From positions 1 to 40,283 of the forward strand of contig JAKLFE010000041.1 of the NCBI GenBank assembly GCA_022711355.1: a DNA stretch of 40,283 bases. Reading direction: 5' to 3'. A program made the translations under genes and the position numbers. The notes beneath the pieces are model-generated. The model was given only the letters and a program-made list of their open reading frames with translations. It ran no database searches and was not told where the DNA came from. Positions 16,601-25,031 of this stretch are shown here, piece by piece. Numbering within the stretch: position 1 is the stretch's first letter; every line of letters starts with the position of its first letter. Source of the stretch: Spirochaetota bacterium. GTDB lineage: Bacteria > Spirochaetota > Spirochaetia > Treponematales > Rectinemataceae.

Positions 16601-18763
16601 TCAGCCGGTCTTGAAGCGGTTGATCTGCCGCCTGACGCCCTCGATGATGTCCCGGTTCTGGAGGCTCTTGTCCGAGATCGCGTTGACCGCGAGGTTGATC
16701 TCCGAGGCGCCTTGGGATATCTCGTCCATGCTCCGGTCGATCTCGGCGGCGATGTTGTTCAGGGCCTCGAGATGCCGCGTGACCTCGGCGTTCATGCTCT
16801 TGATCTCCTGGGCGCCGACGCGGACCTCGTCCGAGCTCGCCCGGATGGCGCCGAGGCCCTCGGCTATGCGCTTCGATCCCGCCAGCTCCGCCTTCATCGT
16901 CCCGTCGATGCGCTTCTCGAGGCGAGCCAGCTCGTCGTGCCGGTCCATGAAGAGCTGGAATACCCGCTCGGCCTCGGCCTGGGCCTCGCTCGCCGTGCGG
17001 ATCGAGGACTCGATGCCCTTCAGCAGCTGTCCCGTGCTCCTCGAGCGCTCCGAGCTGTTCTCCGCCAGCTTGCGGATCTCGTCGGCCACGACCGAGAAGC
17101 CCCGGCCGAACTCGCCCGCGTGCGCCGCCTCGATGGCCGCGTTCATTGCCAGGAGGTTGGTCTGCGCGGCGATCGACGCGATGACCTCGTTGGCCTCCTG
17201 GAGGGCGGCGGAGCCCTCCAGGACCTCGCGCATGCGCTCGCCGACGGCGGCGAGGGTCCGCCTCCCGGACTCCGAGAGGGAAACCAGCTCTTCGTAGCCC
17301 GTATCCAGCTCCCCGACCGTCATGCCCAGGGCGTCGATGTCCGCGAGCATGGCGCTGACGGTCTGGTCCGAGCTTTCGATGGCCCGGTGCTGGGCCTCGA
17401 TGCGCTGCGAGAGCACGTCGACCATCCGGGCGACGCCTGCGGCCGACTCGAGGCTCTCGCCCGCGCCGGCGGACTGCCGCGAGACCTGGCTCTTCACCCC
17501 CGCGATGCTGGCGGCGATCTGGTTGAGCGAGGCGGCGGTCTCCGTGGCGTCGGCGCTCAGGTCCTCGCCGACGCCGTGCAGCTCGTCGAGGGAGCCGTGG
17601 ATCGAGACGACGAGGGAGGCGAGCTTGCCTTGGAAGTCGTTGAAGTGCGCCGAGAGGGCCGCGATCTCGTCGTTGCCGACGACCTCGAGGGCGACGGTCA
17701 GGTCGGCCTCCCCCTCGGCGGCGATGTGGGCGAGGCTGTCCGAGACCGCCCCGAGGGGGCGGGTGATCCAGCGCCGGATGGCGAGCATGAGGACGAGGAT
17801 GGCGAGGCCGATGACGGCGAGGAGGACGATGGCCGAGCGGAGGATGGCGCCGTTGCGCGCCGCGTAGAGCACCTCCTCGGGGACGGAGATGGCGAGGCCC
17901 CATCCCGGGTTCGCGACCGGGGCGTAGGCGAAGTGGGCGACTCCCTCCGGCCCCGTGATCCTGGCGATGCCAGAGCCGCCCGAGCCGAGGGCCTCCGCGA
18001 GGGCGGAGTAGCGCCCCTCCTCGATCGCGGCGAGCGAGTCCGACATCCCGCGCTCCGGATGGGAGATGAAGGCCCCGGCCGCTGAAACCAGGAAGGCGTA
18101 GCCGGTCTCGCCGATCCGCACCTCCGAGACGATGCGCTGCAGCGAGGCGAGGCTGATGTCCGAGGTGACCAGGCCGATCCATTTCCGGTCCCCGTCGAAG
18201 AAGGGCGCCGAGCAGGTGACCATGTCGATGTCGACCGTCGGGTCGTGGTAGGGCTCGGTCCAGCGATAGTCCGCGGGGGACCTGCCGTCCTTGACGATCT
18301 GGAACCAGGCGTCGTTGGGGAAGTCGTCGACGCCCGTGGCGTAGTCTCCGGAGTGGTCCGTCAGGCTGCCTTTGTCGTTCCCGTAGTAGCGGACCGCGTA
18401 CTTCGTCGCCGCGTCGTGGAGGTAGTAGTTCCACCAGGAGCCGCCTCCCACGATGTCGTCGCTCTGAGAGACGTGGAGCCTGGCGAGCCGGGCCGCCTCG
18501 TCGAGGGGAGGCCGGCCTCCCAGCCCGTCGATGGCCCGCGCGTGGAGGACCGTGACGGTGGCCCAGGAGCGGAAGTTCGAGTCCAGCCGCTCGGCCGTGT
18601 ACTTCGCGTAGTCGGCGATCCGCTCCTCGAGCCGCGCCCGCGCGAACTCGAGGGTGAAGTAGCCGGTCGCGATGGTGGCGGCGAGGACCGCGGCGGCCAG
18701 GATGGAGGTCACGTAGGCTAGGACCTTGAAGGCGATGCTTCGCCTGCGGATGGAAGCCCTCAT
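16601..18763 (-). CDS. Methyl-accepting chemotaxis protein with periplasmic Cache-type sensor
   Basis: This 720-residue chemoreceptor has a first membrane helix at about 11-35, a periplasmic region at 36-307 and a second helix at about 308-330. The periplasmic region has features of a double Cache domain (VGGGSWWNYYLHD, then WTEPYHDPTVDIDMVTCSAPFF and GLVTSDISL). A HAMP segment follows (WITRPLGAVSDSLAHIA), then a long coiled-coil signalling domain. The hairpin tip that contacts CheA and CheW is intact (AAQTNLLAMNAAIEAAHAGE, then FSVVADEIRKLAENSSERS). There is no CheR-tethering pentapeptide at the C terminus. AGGAG lies close before the ATG. No other chemotaxis gene is in the window, so this is an orphan receptor. 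The ligand is unknown. Cache sensors often bind amino or organic acids. Confidence 0.94.
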   Translation of the reverse strand: MRASIRRRSIAFKVLAYVTSILAAAVLAATIATGYFTLEFARARLEERIADYAKYTAERLDSNFRSWATVTVLHARAIDGLGGRPPLDEAARLARLHVSQSDDIVGGGSWWNYYLHDAATKYAVRYYGNDKGSLTDHSGDYATGVDDFPNDAWFQIVKDGRSPADYRWTEPYHDPTVDIDMVTCSAPFFDGDRKWIGLVTSDISLASLQRIVSEVRIGETGYAFLVSAAGAFISHPERGMSDSLAAIEEGRYSALAEALGSGGSGIARITGPEGVAHFAYAPVANPGWGLAISVPEEVLYAARNGAILRSAIVLLAVIGLAILVLMLAIRRWITRPLGAVSDSLAHIAAEGEADLTVALEVVGNDEIAALSAHFNDFQGKLASLVVSIHGSLDELHGVGEDLSADATETAASLNQIAASIAGVKSQVSRQSAGAGESLESAAGVARMVDVLSQRIEAQHRAIESSDQTVSAMLADIDALGMTVGELDTGYEELVSLSESGRRTLAAVGERMREVLEGSAALQEANEVIASIAAQTNLLAMNAAIEAAHAGEFGRGFSVVADEIRKLAENSSERSRSTGQLLKGIESSIRTASEAQAEAERVFQLFMDRHDELARLEKRIDGTMKAELAGSKRIAEGLGAIRASSDEVRVGAQEIKSMNAEVTRHLEALNNIAAEIDRSMDEISQGASEINLAVNAISDKSLQNRDIIEGVRRQINRFKTG

Positions 18764-18858
18764 GGACGTTCTCCTCTGGTAGGGGAGCGCCGCCGCGCGA
18801 TGCGCGATGCTGCTGTTGGGCGGTGCGTTGGGCGCTACTGTGGCGTTTCGCTCCGAGA

Positions 18859-18887
18859 AGGATCGCCTCGAGTCGGCGTATTGTCAA
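18859..18887 (-). promoter_or_regulatory. Candidate promoter of the chemoreceptor gene
   Basis: TTGACA (18887-18882) is a perfect -35. With a 17-nt spacer the -10 would be GATCCT (18864-18859), a poor match. No sigma-28 motility promoter is visible. The leader would be about 90 nt. Confidence 0.4.
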
Positions 18888-18914
18888 CAAAAATGCGAGC
18901 GTATCGACGTGAAT

Positions 18915-20084
18915 TTACTCAAAATCGCCCAGGGCCCATCGCTCGACGCGCTCGATGGCCGCGGCGACGCCGAGCTCGACGAAGCCGTCCTCGCGCTCCC
19001 TTCCCTCCGCCTCGGGAAGGACGAGCCAGGCCTGAGCCGCGCCGATCTCCCGGGCCGCCTCGGCCGCCGCCCGGCCCGGCCCCCCGCCCCGGGCCCAGCG
19101 CACCGAGACCGCCGCCGGGGCGAGGCCCGGACGCGACAGGACGAGCTCGAGGGCCGTCCCGGAGCGGCCCGCGCGGCGCGCCGCCGCGACGCCCGGCGGC
19201 AGCGCGGCGAGGAGCTGCCCGAGGACGTAGCCCTCCCAGGAGGCCGCGAGGCGGGCGCTCCCGAGGAGGGCCTCCATGCCGAGGATGCCGAGGAGGGCGT
19301 GGTAGAGGCCCGAGTCCCGGAGGTAGACGGCGGGGGCCCGGGGCAGGCGGCGGCCCTCCGGGGAGCGCAGGGAGGGGAGGAAGCGGACGAGGCCGGCCCG
19401 CTCCAGGGCGGCCGCCGCGCGGGCCACCGTGGGGCGCGACAGGCCGAGGGAGCGGGCCGCCCCGTTCTCGTTGAGGGGCCCGCCCTGGGCCTCCGCGATC
19501 ATGGATAGGAGGGCGCGGCTGCGGCCCGGGGCCCAGGGCAGGCCGGCGGCGGCGAAGCGCTCCTCCGAGATCGAGTCCGCGTAGCGCGCGAGCCAGGCCG
19601 CGGCCGCGGCCTCGCTCGGGGCGCCGAAGGCCTCGGGAAAGCCGCCGCGGAGCCAGTGGCTCGTCCGGGCGGCCGGCCCGACCTCGGCGAGGCTCAGGGG
19701 GCCGAGGGCGAGGCGGGGGAGGGGGGAATCCGCGGGAAAGGCCCGCCCGAAGAGGACGAAGCGGCAGGCCCCTTCCGCCCCGCCCGCGGCGAGGGAGGCC
19801 CGGAGGCTAGCCTCCTCGGCGGCCCCCGCCCCGTCGACGAGGAGGAGGCGGGGAGTCGGCCTCGCCCCCCGCCCGAGCTCGCGGAGGGCCTGGCCCGGCT
19901 CGGCAAGGAGGGCGCGGCCCAGGGGCGATGCCGCCTCGGCGAGGAGGGCCCGCGGGCCCTCGGCTCGGGCGAGCTGGGCGGCGAGGGTCGATAGGCCGCA
20001 GCGGGGCGGCCCTTCGACGAGGACGATGTGCTCGCTCTCGAGGAGCTTGAGGAGTTCGCTGAGCGCCCTTCTCTGGATCAGCAT
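18915..20084 (-). CDS. DUF4143-type AAA ATPase with degenerate Walker A
   Basis: This 389-residue protein has the layout of the ATPase-DUF4143 family: an N-terminal AAA domain, a small winged helix (GPLNENGAARSLGLSRPTVARAAAALERAG) and a C-terminal nuclease-like fold (about 270-380: SWEGYVLGQLL, then GTALELVLSRPG). The P-loop at 25-32 reads GPPRCGLST, so the essential lysine is leucine 31. The Walker B strand reads LLLVDGAGA without the usual glutamate after aspartate. ATP hydrolysis is therefore unlikely. The protein is also unusually rich in A, G, R and L, like a gene under weak constraint, although the frame is intact. It is divergent from the glpA-like gene and has no clear ribosome site. 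These proteins are widespread, often mobile, and lack a settled function. Confidence 0.75.
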   Translation of the reverse strand: MLIQRRALSELLKLLESEHIVLVEGPPRCGLSTLAAQLARAEGPRALLAEAASPLGRALLAEPGQALRELGRGARPTPRLLLVDGAGAAEEASLRASLAAGGAEGACRFVLFGRAFPADSPLPRLALGPLSLAEVGPAARTSHWLRGGFPEAFGAPSEAAAAAWLARYADSISEERFAAAGLPWAPGRSRALLSMIAEAQGGPLNENGAARSLGLSRPTVARAAAALERAGLVRFLPSLRSPEGRRLPRAPAVYLRDSGLYHALLGILGMEALLGSARLAASWEGYVLGQLLAALPPGVAAARRAGRSGTALELVLSRPGLAPAAVSVRWARGGGPGRAAAEAAREIGAAQAWLVLPEAEGREREDGFVELGVAAAIERVERWALGDFE

Positions 20085-20182
20085 GGCAAAATAAACATAT
20101 ATAGTTTAAATTGCCGGATAACAAGAAGCATTTCCCTGCATTAGCTCTTTTATCCGTTCCGCGAGAGCGCAATACTGGGACC
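20085..20182. promoter_or_regulatory. Divergent AT-rich promoter region
   Basis: Bases 20090-20111 are strongly AT-rich (TATATATAG and TTTAAATT) and should hold the minus-strand promoter of the ATPase gene, but I cannot fix its hexamers. For the plus strand, AATACT (20171-20176) lies exactly 6 nt before the ATG at 20183, without a good -35. Confidence 0.45.
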
Positions 20183-21622
20183 ATGAAAGCGGGCAGCGAA
20201 TCCTTCGATGTCGTCGTCGTCGGTGCGGGAGTCTGCGGGGCCAACATAGCCCGGCGTCTTTCCCAGTACGAGCTCGACGTGGCCCTGGTGGAGAAGGAGG
20301 CCGACGTCTCCTTCGGGGTCTCCAAGGCCAACTCGGGCATCGTCCACGGCGGCTTCCACCATGACCGGAAGTACCTCAAGTCCCGGCTCGAGGTGCAGGG
20401 CGCGATGCTCTTCGACCGGCTCCGCGCCGAGCTCGACTTCCCCTTCGTGCGCTGCGGCATCCTCGTCGCGGCCATGCACGAGGACGAGATGCGCTCGGTC
20501 GAGCAGCTGTATATGCGGGGCGTGGACAACGGGGCGATCGGGATCGAGATGTGCTCGCGGGAGCGCATGCTCGAGCTCGAGCCCAAGCTCTCGCCGGACG
20601 TGGTGGGCGGCCTCCACGCCCCCGGCGGCGGCATCGTGGAGCCCTATCGCTTCGTCTTCTCCCTGGTCGAGTCGGCCCAGAAGAACGGCGTCCGCCTGAT
20701 GACGGGCTGGAAGCTCGCCCGGGGCCAGTGGCGGGGCGACCGCTGGGAGCTCGGCTCCGAGGACGGGCGCTCCCTCCGGGCCCGCTGGGTCGTCAACGCG
20801 GCGGGCCTCTACGCCGACGAGGTCTCGCGCCTCCTCGGGGGCGAGGACTTCGCGGTCCACGGCCGCAAGGGCGAGTACTACCTCCTCGACCGCATGACCA
20901 AGTCCCGGCCGGGGAAGGTCGTCTTCCCGGTGCCGACCTCCCTCTCGAAGGGCATGCTCATCGTGCCGACGGTCGAGGGCACGGTCCTCCTCGGGCCGAC
21001 GGCGACCTCGGTGGAGGACAAGGAGGACTTCTCGACCACCCGCGACCAGCTCGATACGGTCCTGAACAGCGCGCGCAACCTGATCCCCGGGATCTCCGAG
21101 TCCGACGTCATCACGAGCTTCGCCGGCATCCGCTCCTTCATCGAGGAGGACTTCTATATCGAGGTCTCGAAGCGGGCGCCGGGCCTCGTGCAGGTCGCCG
21201 GGATCCAGTCGCCGGGCCTCACCGCGAGCCCGGCCATCGGCGAGTACGTGAAGGAGCTCCTGAAGAAGGCGGGCCTCCGCCTCGTGGAGAAGCCCGGCTA
21301 CGATCCCTTCGTGCCCAAGCTGCCCCGGGCCAAGGACCTAGGCCCCTTCGAGCTCGACGAGCTCGTGGCGAGGAACCCCGCCTACGGCGAGATGGTCTGC
21401 CGCTGCGAGCGGGTCACCGAAGCGGAGATCGTCGAGGCGGTGCGGCGGGGCCACAGGACCCTCGACGGGGTGAAGTACTTCACCCGGGCCCAGATGGGCA
21501 GGTGCCAGGGCGGCTTCTGCACCTACAAGATCATCAAGATCATCATGCGGGAGACGGGCATGGGCTACGACGAGGTGACCAAGCGCGGCCCCGGCAGCCG
21601 CGTCCTGAAGGGGGAGCTCTGA
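20183..21622 (+). CDS. glpA: FAD-dependent glycerol-3-phosphate dehydrogenase, GlpA-like
   Basis: This 479-residue enzyme is predicted to oxidise glycerol 3-phosphate to dihydroxyacetone phosphate. The N-terminal FAD loop is VVVVGAGVCGANIARRL, and the substrate-binding family block is KANSGIVHGGFHH. The C-terminal domain is BFD-like with Cys406, Cys408, Cys441 and Cys446 (CRC, then CQGGFC), which should hold a [2Fe-2S] cluster. That makes it GlpA-like rather than GlpD-like. An upstream TTG at 20111 keeps the frame open but gives a non-conserved extension. The ATG at 20183 begins 10 residues before the Rossmann strand. The stop overlaps the next start (TGATG). The three-gene set with an FAD oxidoreductase and DUF1667 is a known arrangement in anaerobes. 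Confidence 0.9.
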   Translation: MKAGSESFDVVVVGAGVCGANIARRLSQYELDVALVEKEADVSFGVSKANSGIVHGGFHHDRKYLKSRLEVQGAMLFDRLRAELDFPFVRCGILVAAMHEDEMRSVEQLYMRGVDNGAIGIEMCSRERMLELEPKLSPDVVGGLHAPGGGIVEPYRFVFSLVESAQKNGVRLMTGWKLARGQWRGDRWELGSEDGRSLRARWVVNAAGLYADEVSRLLGGEDFAVHGRKGEYYLLDRMTKSRPGKVVFPVPTSLSKGMLIVPTVEGTVLLGPTATSVEDKEDFSTTRDQLDTVLNSARNLIPGISESDVITSFAGIRSFIEEDFYIEVSKRAPGLVQVAGIQSPGLTASPAIGEYVKELLKKAGLRLVEKPGYDPFVPKLPRAKDLGPFELDELVARNPAYGEMVCRCERVTEAEIVEAVRRGHRTLDGVKYFTRAQMGRCQGGFCTYKIIKIIMRETGMGYDEVTKRGPGSRVLKGEL

Positions 21623-22872
21623 TGCGCGAGCTTCGGTACGACGCCGTCGTCGTCGGCGGCGGGGCGGCCGGCATGGCCGCGGCCCTGGCCCTCGACTCGC
21701 GGGGCAAGTCCTGCGCGGTCGTGGACCGCGAGCCCTCCCTGGGGGGCATCCTCCTGCAGTGCGTGCACAACGGCTTCGGCCTCATCGAGTTCGACGAGGA
21801 GCTCACGGGGCCGGAGTTCGCCGAGCGCTTCGCCGCCCGGCTCGCGGACTCGCGCATCGCGACCTTCCTCGGCGCGACGGTCCTCGAGATCGCGGAGGAG
21901 GGGGAGGAGAAGCTGGTCTTCTGCGTCTCGCCCTCCCTCGGCGGCCTGCGGATCCGCGCCCGGGCCGTGGTCCTGGCCATGGGCTGCCGCGAGCGCAACC
22001 GCGGCAACATCCGCATCCCCGGCACCCGCCCCGCGGGCGTGTACACGGCCGGCCTGGCCCAGCGCCTGGTCAACATCGAGGGCTACGTGCCCGGCAAGGA
22101 CGTCGTGGTCGTCGGCTCGGGCGACATCGGCCTGATCATGGCCCGGCGCATGAGCTGGATCGGCTGCAAGGTCCACGCCGCCGTGGAGATCCTCCCCTAT
22201 CCCTCGGGCCTGGCCCGCAACATCGTGCAGTGCCTGCGCGACTTCTCCATCCCCCTGTACCTCTCGCACCTGACGACGAGCGTCTACGGCCGCGACCGGG
22301 TGGAGGGGGTGGAGGTCGCGCCCATCGAGGACGGTGCCCTGCAGCCGGAGAAGTCCTTCCGCATACCCTGCGACACGGTCCTCCTGTCGGTGGGCCTCGT
22401 GCCCGAGAACGAGCTCTCCAAGGGTGCCGGGATCGAGCTCAACCCGACGACCGGGGGGCCGATCGTGGACTCGACCCTCATGACGAGCAGGGGCGGGATC
22501 TTCGCCTGCGGGAACGTCCTCCACGTCCACGACCTCGTGGACTACGTCGCCGAGGAGGCGCGCCGCGCCGGGCTCTTCGCCGCTGACTGGCTCGAGGGCA
22601 GGCGGCCGCGGAAGGAGCTGCGGGTCAAGGTCGGGCCGAACCTGCGCTACGTCGCGCCGGGGAAGGTCGATCCCTCCCGGGAGAACAAGCTCTATATGCG
22701 GACCATGATCGTGAAGAACGAGGCCCTCTTCGAGGCCCGGCTGGACAACGCCGTGGTGAAGTCGGTCAAGAAGGCCCATATCCAGCCCTCGGAGATGCTC
22801 AGCCTCAGCCTCGGGCCGGCCGAGCTCGAGCGCGCGCGGCCCGACTCGATGCTCGAGCTCTCGATACAGTGA
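21622..22872 (+). CDS. FAD/NAD(P)-dependent oxidoreductase of the glycerol-3-phosphate operon
   Basis: This 416-residue flavoprotein has the two-dinucleotide-fold plan: an FAD loop at the start (VVVGGGAAGMAAALAL), a GILLQCVHNGFG block, ATG-type region VVLAMGCRERNRG, a second nucleotide loop in the middle (DVVVVGSGDIGLIMARRM) and the FAD-contact motif GIFACGNVLHVHD. It is predicted to move electrons between the flavin of the glpA product and an NAD(P)H or other carrier. The role is taken from operon context, as in the equivalent clusters of Firmicutes and Thermotogae. Its start overlaps the previous stop by one base, so translation is coupled. About 80 C-terminal residues form a small beta-rich extension. 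The catalytic redox cysteine pair of thioredoxin reductases is absent. Confidence 0.88.
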   Translation: MRELRYDAVVVGGGAAGMAAALALDSRGKSCAVVDREPSLGGILLQCVHNGFGLIEFDEELTGPEFAERFAARLADSRIATFLGATVLEIAEEGEEKLVFCVSPSLGGLRIRARAVVLAMGCRERNRGNIRIPGTRPAGVYTAGLAQRLVNIEGYVPGKDVVVVGSGDIGLIMARRMSWIGCKVHAAVEILPYPSGLARNIVQCLRDFSIPLYLSHLTTSVYGRDRVEGVEVAPIEDGALQPEKSFRIPCDTVLLSVGLVPENELSKGAGIELNPTTGGPIVDSTLMTSRGGIFACGNVLHVHDLVDYVAEEARRAGLFAADWLEGRRPRKELRVKVGPNLRYVAPGKVDPSRENKLYMRTMIVKNEALFEARLDNAVVKSVKKAHIQPSEMLSLSLGPAELERARPDSMLELSIQ

Positions 22873-22882
22873 GGAGGCGACC

Positions 22883-23263
22883 GTGAAGGAAGAGCTGACC
22901 TGCATCACCTGCCCCCTCGGCTGCCGCCTCGTCGCGGAGCGGGGGGAAGACGGGAGCCTGGCCGTGAGCGGGAACCGCTGCCCCCGGGGAGCGGCCTACG
23001 CCCGCGAGGAGCTCCTCGCCCCCAAAAGGGTCGTGACCGCGACCTGCCGGATCGCCCCGGCCTCCGGGACCCGGCGGGACGAGGCCGCGCCCCGGCGCGT
23101 CCCGGTCAAGACCAGCGCCCCCTTCCCCAAGGAGCGCGTCCCCGAGCTCCTCGCGGAGATCTACCGCCTCGAGCTCGCCCTGCCCGTGGCTCGGGGCGCC
23201 GTCCTCCTGGCCGACGCCCTGGGCAGCGGCGTAGACCTGGTCGCGACCAGGAGCGTAGAATAG
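22883..23263 (+). CDS. DUF1667 protein
   Basis: This 126-residue protein has four cysteines near the N terminus (Cys7, Cys10, Cys14 and Cys33, pattern CxxCxxxC then C), which suggests an iron-sulfur or zinc site. The family is nearly always encoded after an FAD oxidoreductase and a GlpA-like dehydrogenase, as here, and probably acts as an electron-carrying subunit of that complex. The biochemical role is not settled. The start is GTG with GAGGAGG 5 nt upstream, and the gap to the previous gene is 10 bp. The C-terminal half (VPVKTSAPFPKERVPELLAE) is the conserved family block. It closes the three-gene unit. Confidence 0.88.
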   Translation: MKEELTCITCPLGCRLVAERGEDGSLAVSGNRCPRGAAYAREELLAPKRVVTATCRIAPASGTRRDEAAPRRVPVKTSAPFPKERVPELLAEIYRLELALPVARGAVLLADALGSGVDLVATRSVE

Positions 23264-23338
23264 GCGCAACCGGACGAGGCCGCAGCGCGTCTATCATTCC
23301 GCGGGGCGCGAAGCAGGCCTCGCCGCAGAGGGAGATCG

Positions 23339-23674
23339 ATGTCCAATCCTTCGGAAGCCGCCCAGGTGATCGTCTCGATCATCCCCATCGTCGGTATCGC
23401 GATGGGGGGAGTCGTGGCCTTCTTCTACCTCCTGTGGAGCTATAAGGCCAAGCGCCTCCTCATCGAGCGGGGCCTCTACCAGCCCAAGAGCTTCGACGCC
23501 GGGGCCTTCAGCCTCCTCGCGGGCCTCATCCTCGGCATGGTCGGCGTCGTCCTCCTCGCCGTCTTCATCGCCCTCGGGGGCTCCTCCTACAGCCTCCTCG
23601 GCGGGGCGATCCCCCTCGCGGTCGGGGCGGCCCTCCTAGCCTTCTACGCCCTCCGGCACAAGTCCGGGGCATGA
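23339..23674 (+). CDS. Small membrane protein upstream of an ECF sigma gene
   Basis: This 111-residue protein has three predicted membrane helices (about 9-32, 53-78 and 83-104) joined by a basic loop (SYKAKRLLIERGLYQPKSF). It has no signal peptide and no cysteines. I do not recognise a characterised family. GAGGGAG lies just before the ATG, and its stop overlaps the sigma-factor start by 4 bp (ATGA), so the two are translationally coupled. A link to sigma or anti-sigma regulation at the membrane is inferred from this coupling alone. Confidence 0.8.
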   Translation: MSNPSEAAQVIVSIIPIVGIAMGGVVAFFYLLWSYKAKRLLIERGLYQPKSFDAGAFSLLAGLILGMVGVVLLAVFIALGGSSYSLLGGAIPLAVGAALLAFYALRHKSGA

Positions 23675-24228
23675 ACGGGGAGCCGAGCGACGAAGAGGCG
23701 ATCGCCCGCGTCCTCGACGGCGACACCGAGGCCTTCGCCATCCTCGTGCGGAGGCACCAAAGGCGGGTCCTCCGCGTGGGGCTGGGCTTCTTCCACGACG
23801 AGGAGGAGGCCGCCGATTTCGCCCAGGACGTCTTCGTCAAGGCCTATACCGCCCTGGGGAGCTTCCAGGGGAAGAGCCAGTTCTCCACCTGGCTCCTCCG
23901 CATCGCGTACAACAGCGCGGTGAATTTGAAGAAGCGGCGCCGGAGCGAGGCGAGGCTCGATCCCGAGCTCGATATCGAGGGCGATCCGGGCGTCGACGAG
24001 TCCCAGCTCCGCGAGGAGTCGGCCCGGGCGGTCAGGGAGGCGGTGGCGGGGCTGCCGCCGAAGCAGGCCCTCTGCGTCGAGCTCTGCTTCTATTACGACC
24101 TTACGTATCCTGAGATCAGCGAGATAACGGGATTCCCGGTGAATACCATCAAATCCCACGTGTTCCGGGCCAAGCGCCTCCTGCGCGAGCGGCTCGGAGA
24201 GGCCAAGGAGGCTAGAGATGCGGTGTGA
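23671..24228 (+). CDS. ECF-type RNA polymerase sigma factor (RpoE-like)
   Basis: This 185-residue factor has region 2 at about 20-90, with the core-binding and -10-recognition block (DEEEAADFAQDVFVKAYTAL, then FSTWLLRIAYNSAVNLKKRR). Region 4 is at about 130-180, with the -35-binding helix-turn-helix (YPEISEITGFPVNTIKSHVFRAK). Region 3 is missing, as expected for extracytoplasmic-function factors. The linker is acidic. Its start overlaps the stop of a small membrane-protein gene and its end overlaps the anti-sigma gene by 11 bp, giving a three-gene coupled operon. The signal is unknown. Such factors usually control their own operon, but I see no confident ECF promoter before 23339. Confidence 0.93.
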   Translation: MNGEPSDEEAIARVLDGDTEAFAILVRRHQRRVLRVGLGFFHDEEEAADFAQDVFVKAYTALGSFQGKSQFSTWLLRIAYNSAVNLKKRRRSEARLDPELDIEGDPGVDESQLREESARAVREAVAGLPPKQALCVELCFYYDLTYPEISEITGFPVNTIKSHVFRAKRLLRERLGEAKEARDAV

Positions 24229-24691
24229 GACCTTCCTCGAGCGCTACGACGAGCTCGAGCCCGGCCGGGCGCCCGCTCCCGCCCTGGCCCGCCACCTCGC
24301 CTCCTGCGCCTCCTGCCGCGCCCAGGCCGCGGCCCTCGGGGCGGCCCTGGCAGGCGAAGGCGGCGCGCGGCTCGCCGCGGACGAGGCCCTCGCCGAGCGG
24401 GCGCGGCTCGAGGACCGGGTCATGGCCGCGGTCCGCCTCCTGCCCAGCCCCCGCCGCGACTTCTCCCTCCGCGACTGGATCCTCGCCGGCGCCATCCTCG
24501 CCGCCTCGATGATCCTCGTGCCCGTCGGCGAGTACTTCGCGCGCTTCGACGAGGTCTTCGGGGCGAGCTACGCCCTCCCCCTCTCCCTCGTCCTCGGCCT
24601 GGGCCTGACGGCCTACGGGGCCCTCTTCGTGGGCGCCCACCTGGACGAGGTCCAGGGCTTCATGGACCGCCGCGCCCGCTCCCAGCCCTGA
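24218..24691 (+). CDS. Zinc-finger anti-sigma factor, membrane-anchored
   Basis: This 157-residue protein carries an N-terminal ZAS motif, His26-x3-Cys30-x2-Cys33 (HLASCASC), the signature of zinc-containing anti-sigma factors that hold ECF sigma factors inactive. Two hydrophobic segments follow (about 87-105 and 118-140), so it is anchored in the inner membrane with almost no periplasmic part. That suggests sensing in or near the membrane rather than by a large external domain. It overlaps the sigma gene by 11 bp and is the last gene of the operon. A strong hairpin follows the stop. Confidence 0.88.
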   Translation: MRCETFLERYDELEPGRAPAPALARHLASCASCRAQAAALGAALAGEGGARLAADEALAERARLEDRVMAAVRLLPSPRRDFSLRDWILAGAILAASMILVPVGEYFARFDEVFGASYALPLSLVLGLGLTAYGALFVGAHLDEVQGFMDRRARSQP

Positions 24692-24708
24692 GCCCCGGAG
24701 GGGCCATA

Positions 24709-24742
24709 AAAAACGGAAGCCCGGCCTCGCGGCCGGGCTTCC
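24709..24742 (-). terminator. Intrinsic terminator of the RRM gene
   Basis: GGAAGCCCGGCC (24715-24726) pairs perfectly with GGCCGGGCTTCC (24731-24742). On the minus strand it is followed by GTTTTTTAT, so it terminates the RRM gene. On the plus strand the tail is CTCGTC, so it is weaker for the sigma operon. Confidence 0.85.
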
Positions 24743-24761
24743 TCGTCTCGGGGATCGCGGA

Positions 24762-25031
24762 CTAGTAGCGATCGTCCCGGCGGGGCTTGTCCATCGCCTC
24801 GTTCACCCGGAGCTGGCGGCCGTCGACGTTGGCGCCGTTGGCGCCGGCGATGGCGGCCTGGGCCTCGGAGTCCGAGCCCATCTCCACGAAGCCGAAGCCC
24901 TTGGACTGGCCGGAATCGCGGTCGGTGATGATCTTCACCGAGGCGACCTGGCCGTAGGCCTGGAAGACGTCCCGGAGCGTGGCCTCGTGCGTGTTGTAGC
25001 TGAGGTTCCCGACATAGAGTTTCTTGCCCAC
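24762..25031 (-). CDS. Single-RRM RNA-binding protein
   Basis: This 89-residue protein is one RNA-recognition motif. RNP2 is LYVGNL (4-9) and RNP1 is KGFGFVEM (about 44-51), with the aromatic RNA-contact residues present. A short charged tail (KPRRDDRY) follows. Small RRM proteins of this kind in bacteria, best known in cyanobacteria, bind single-stranded RNA, and some are cold-induced. The GTG at 25031 is chosen because AAGGA lies 7 nt upstream and the RRM begins at once. A frame continuing upstream to 25151 encodes Arg/Pro-rich sequence across the leader and is not part of the protein. It has its own promoter, an unusually long leader and a strong terminator. Confidence 0.92.
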   Translation of the reverse strand: MGKKLYVGNLSYNTHEATLRDVFQAYGQVASVKIITDRDSGQSKGFGFVEMGSDSEAQAAIAGANGANVDGRQLRVNEAMDKPRRDDRY

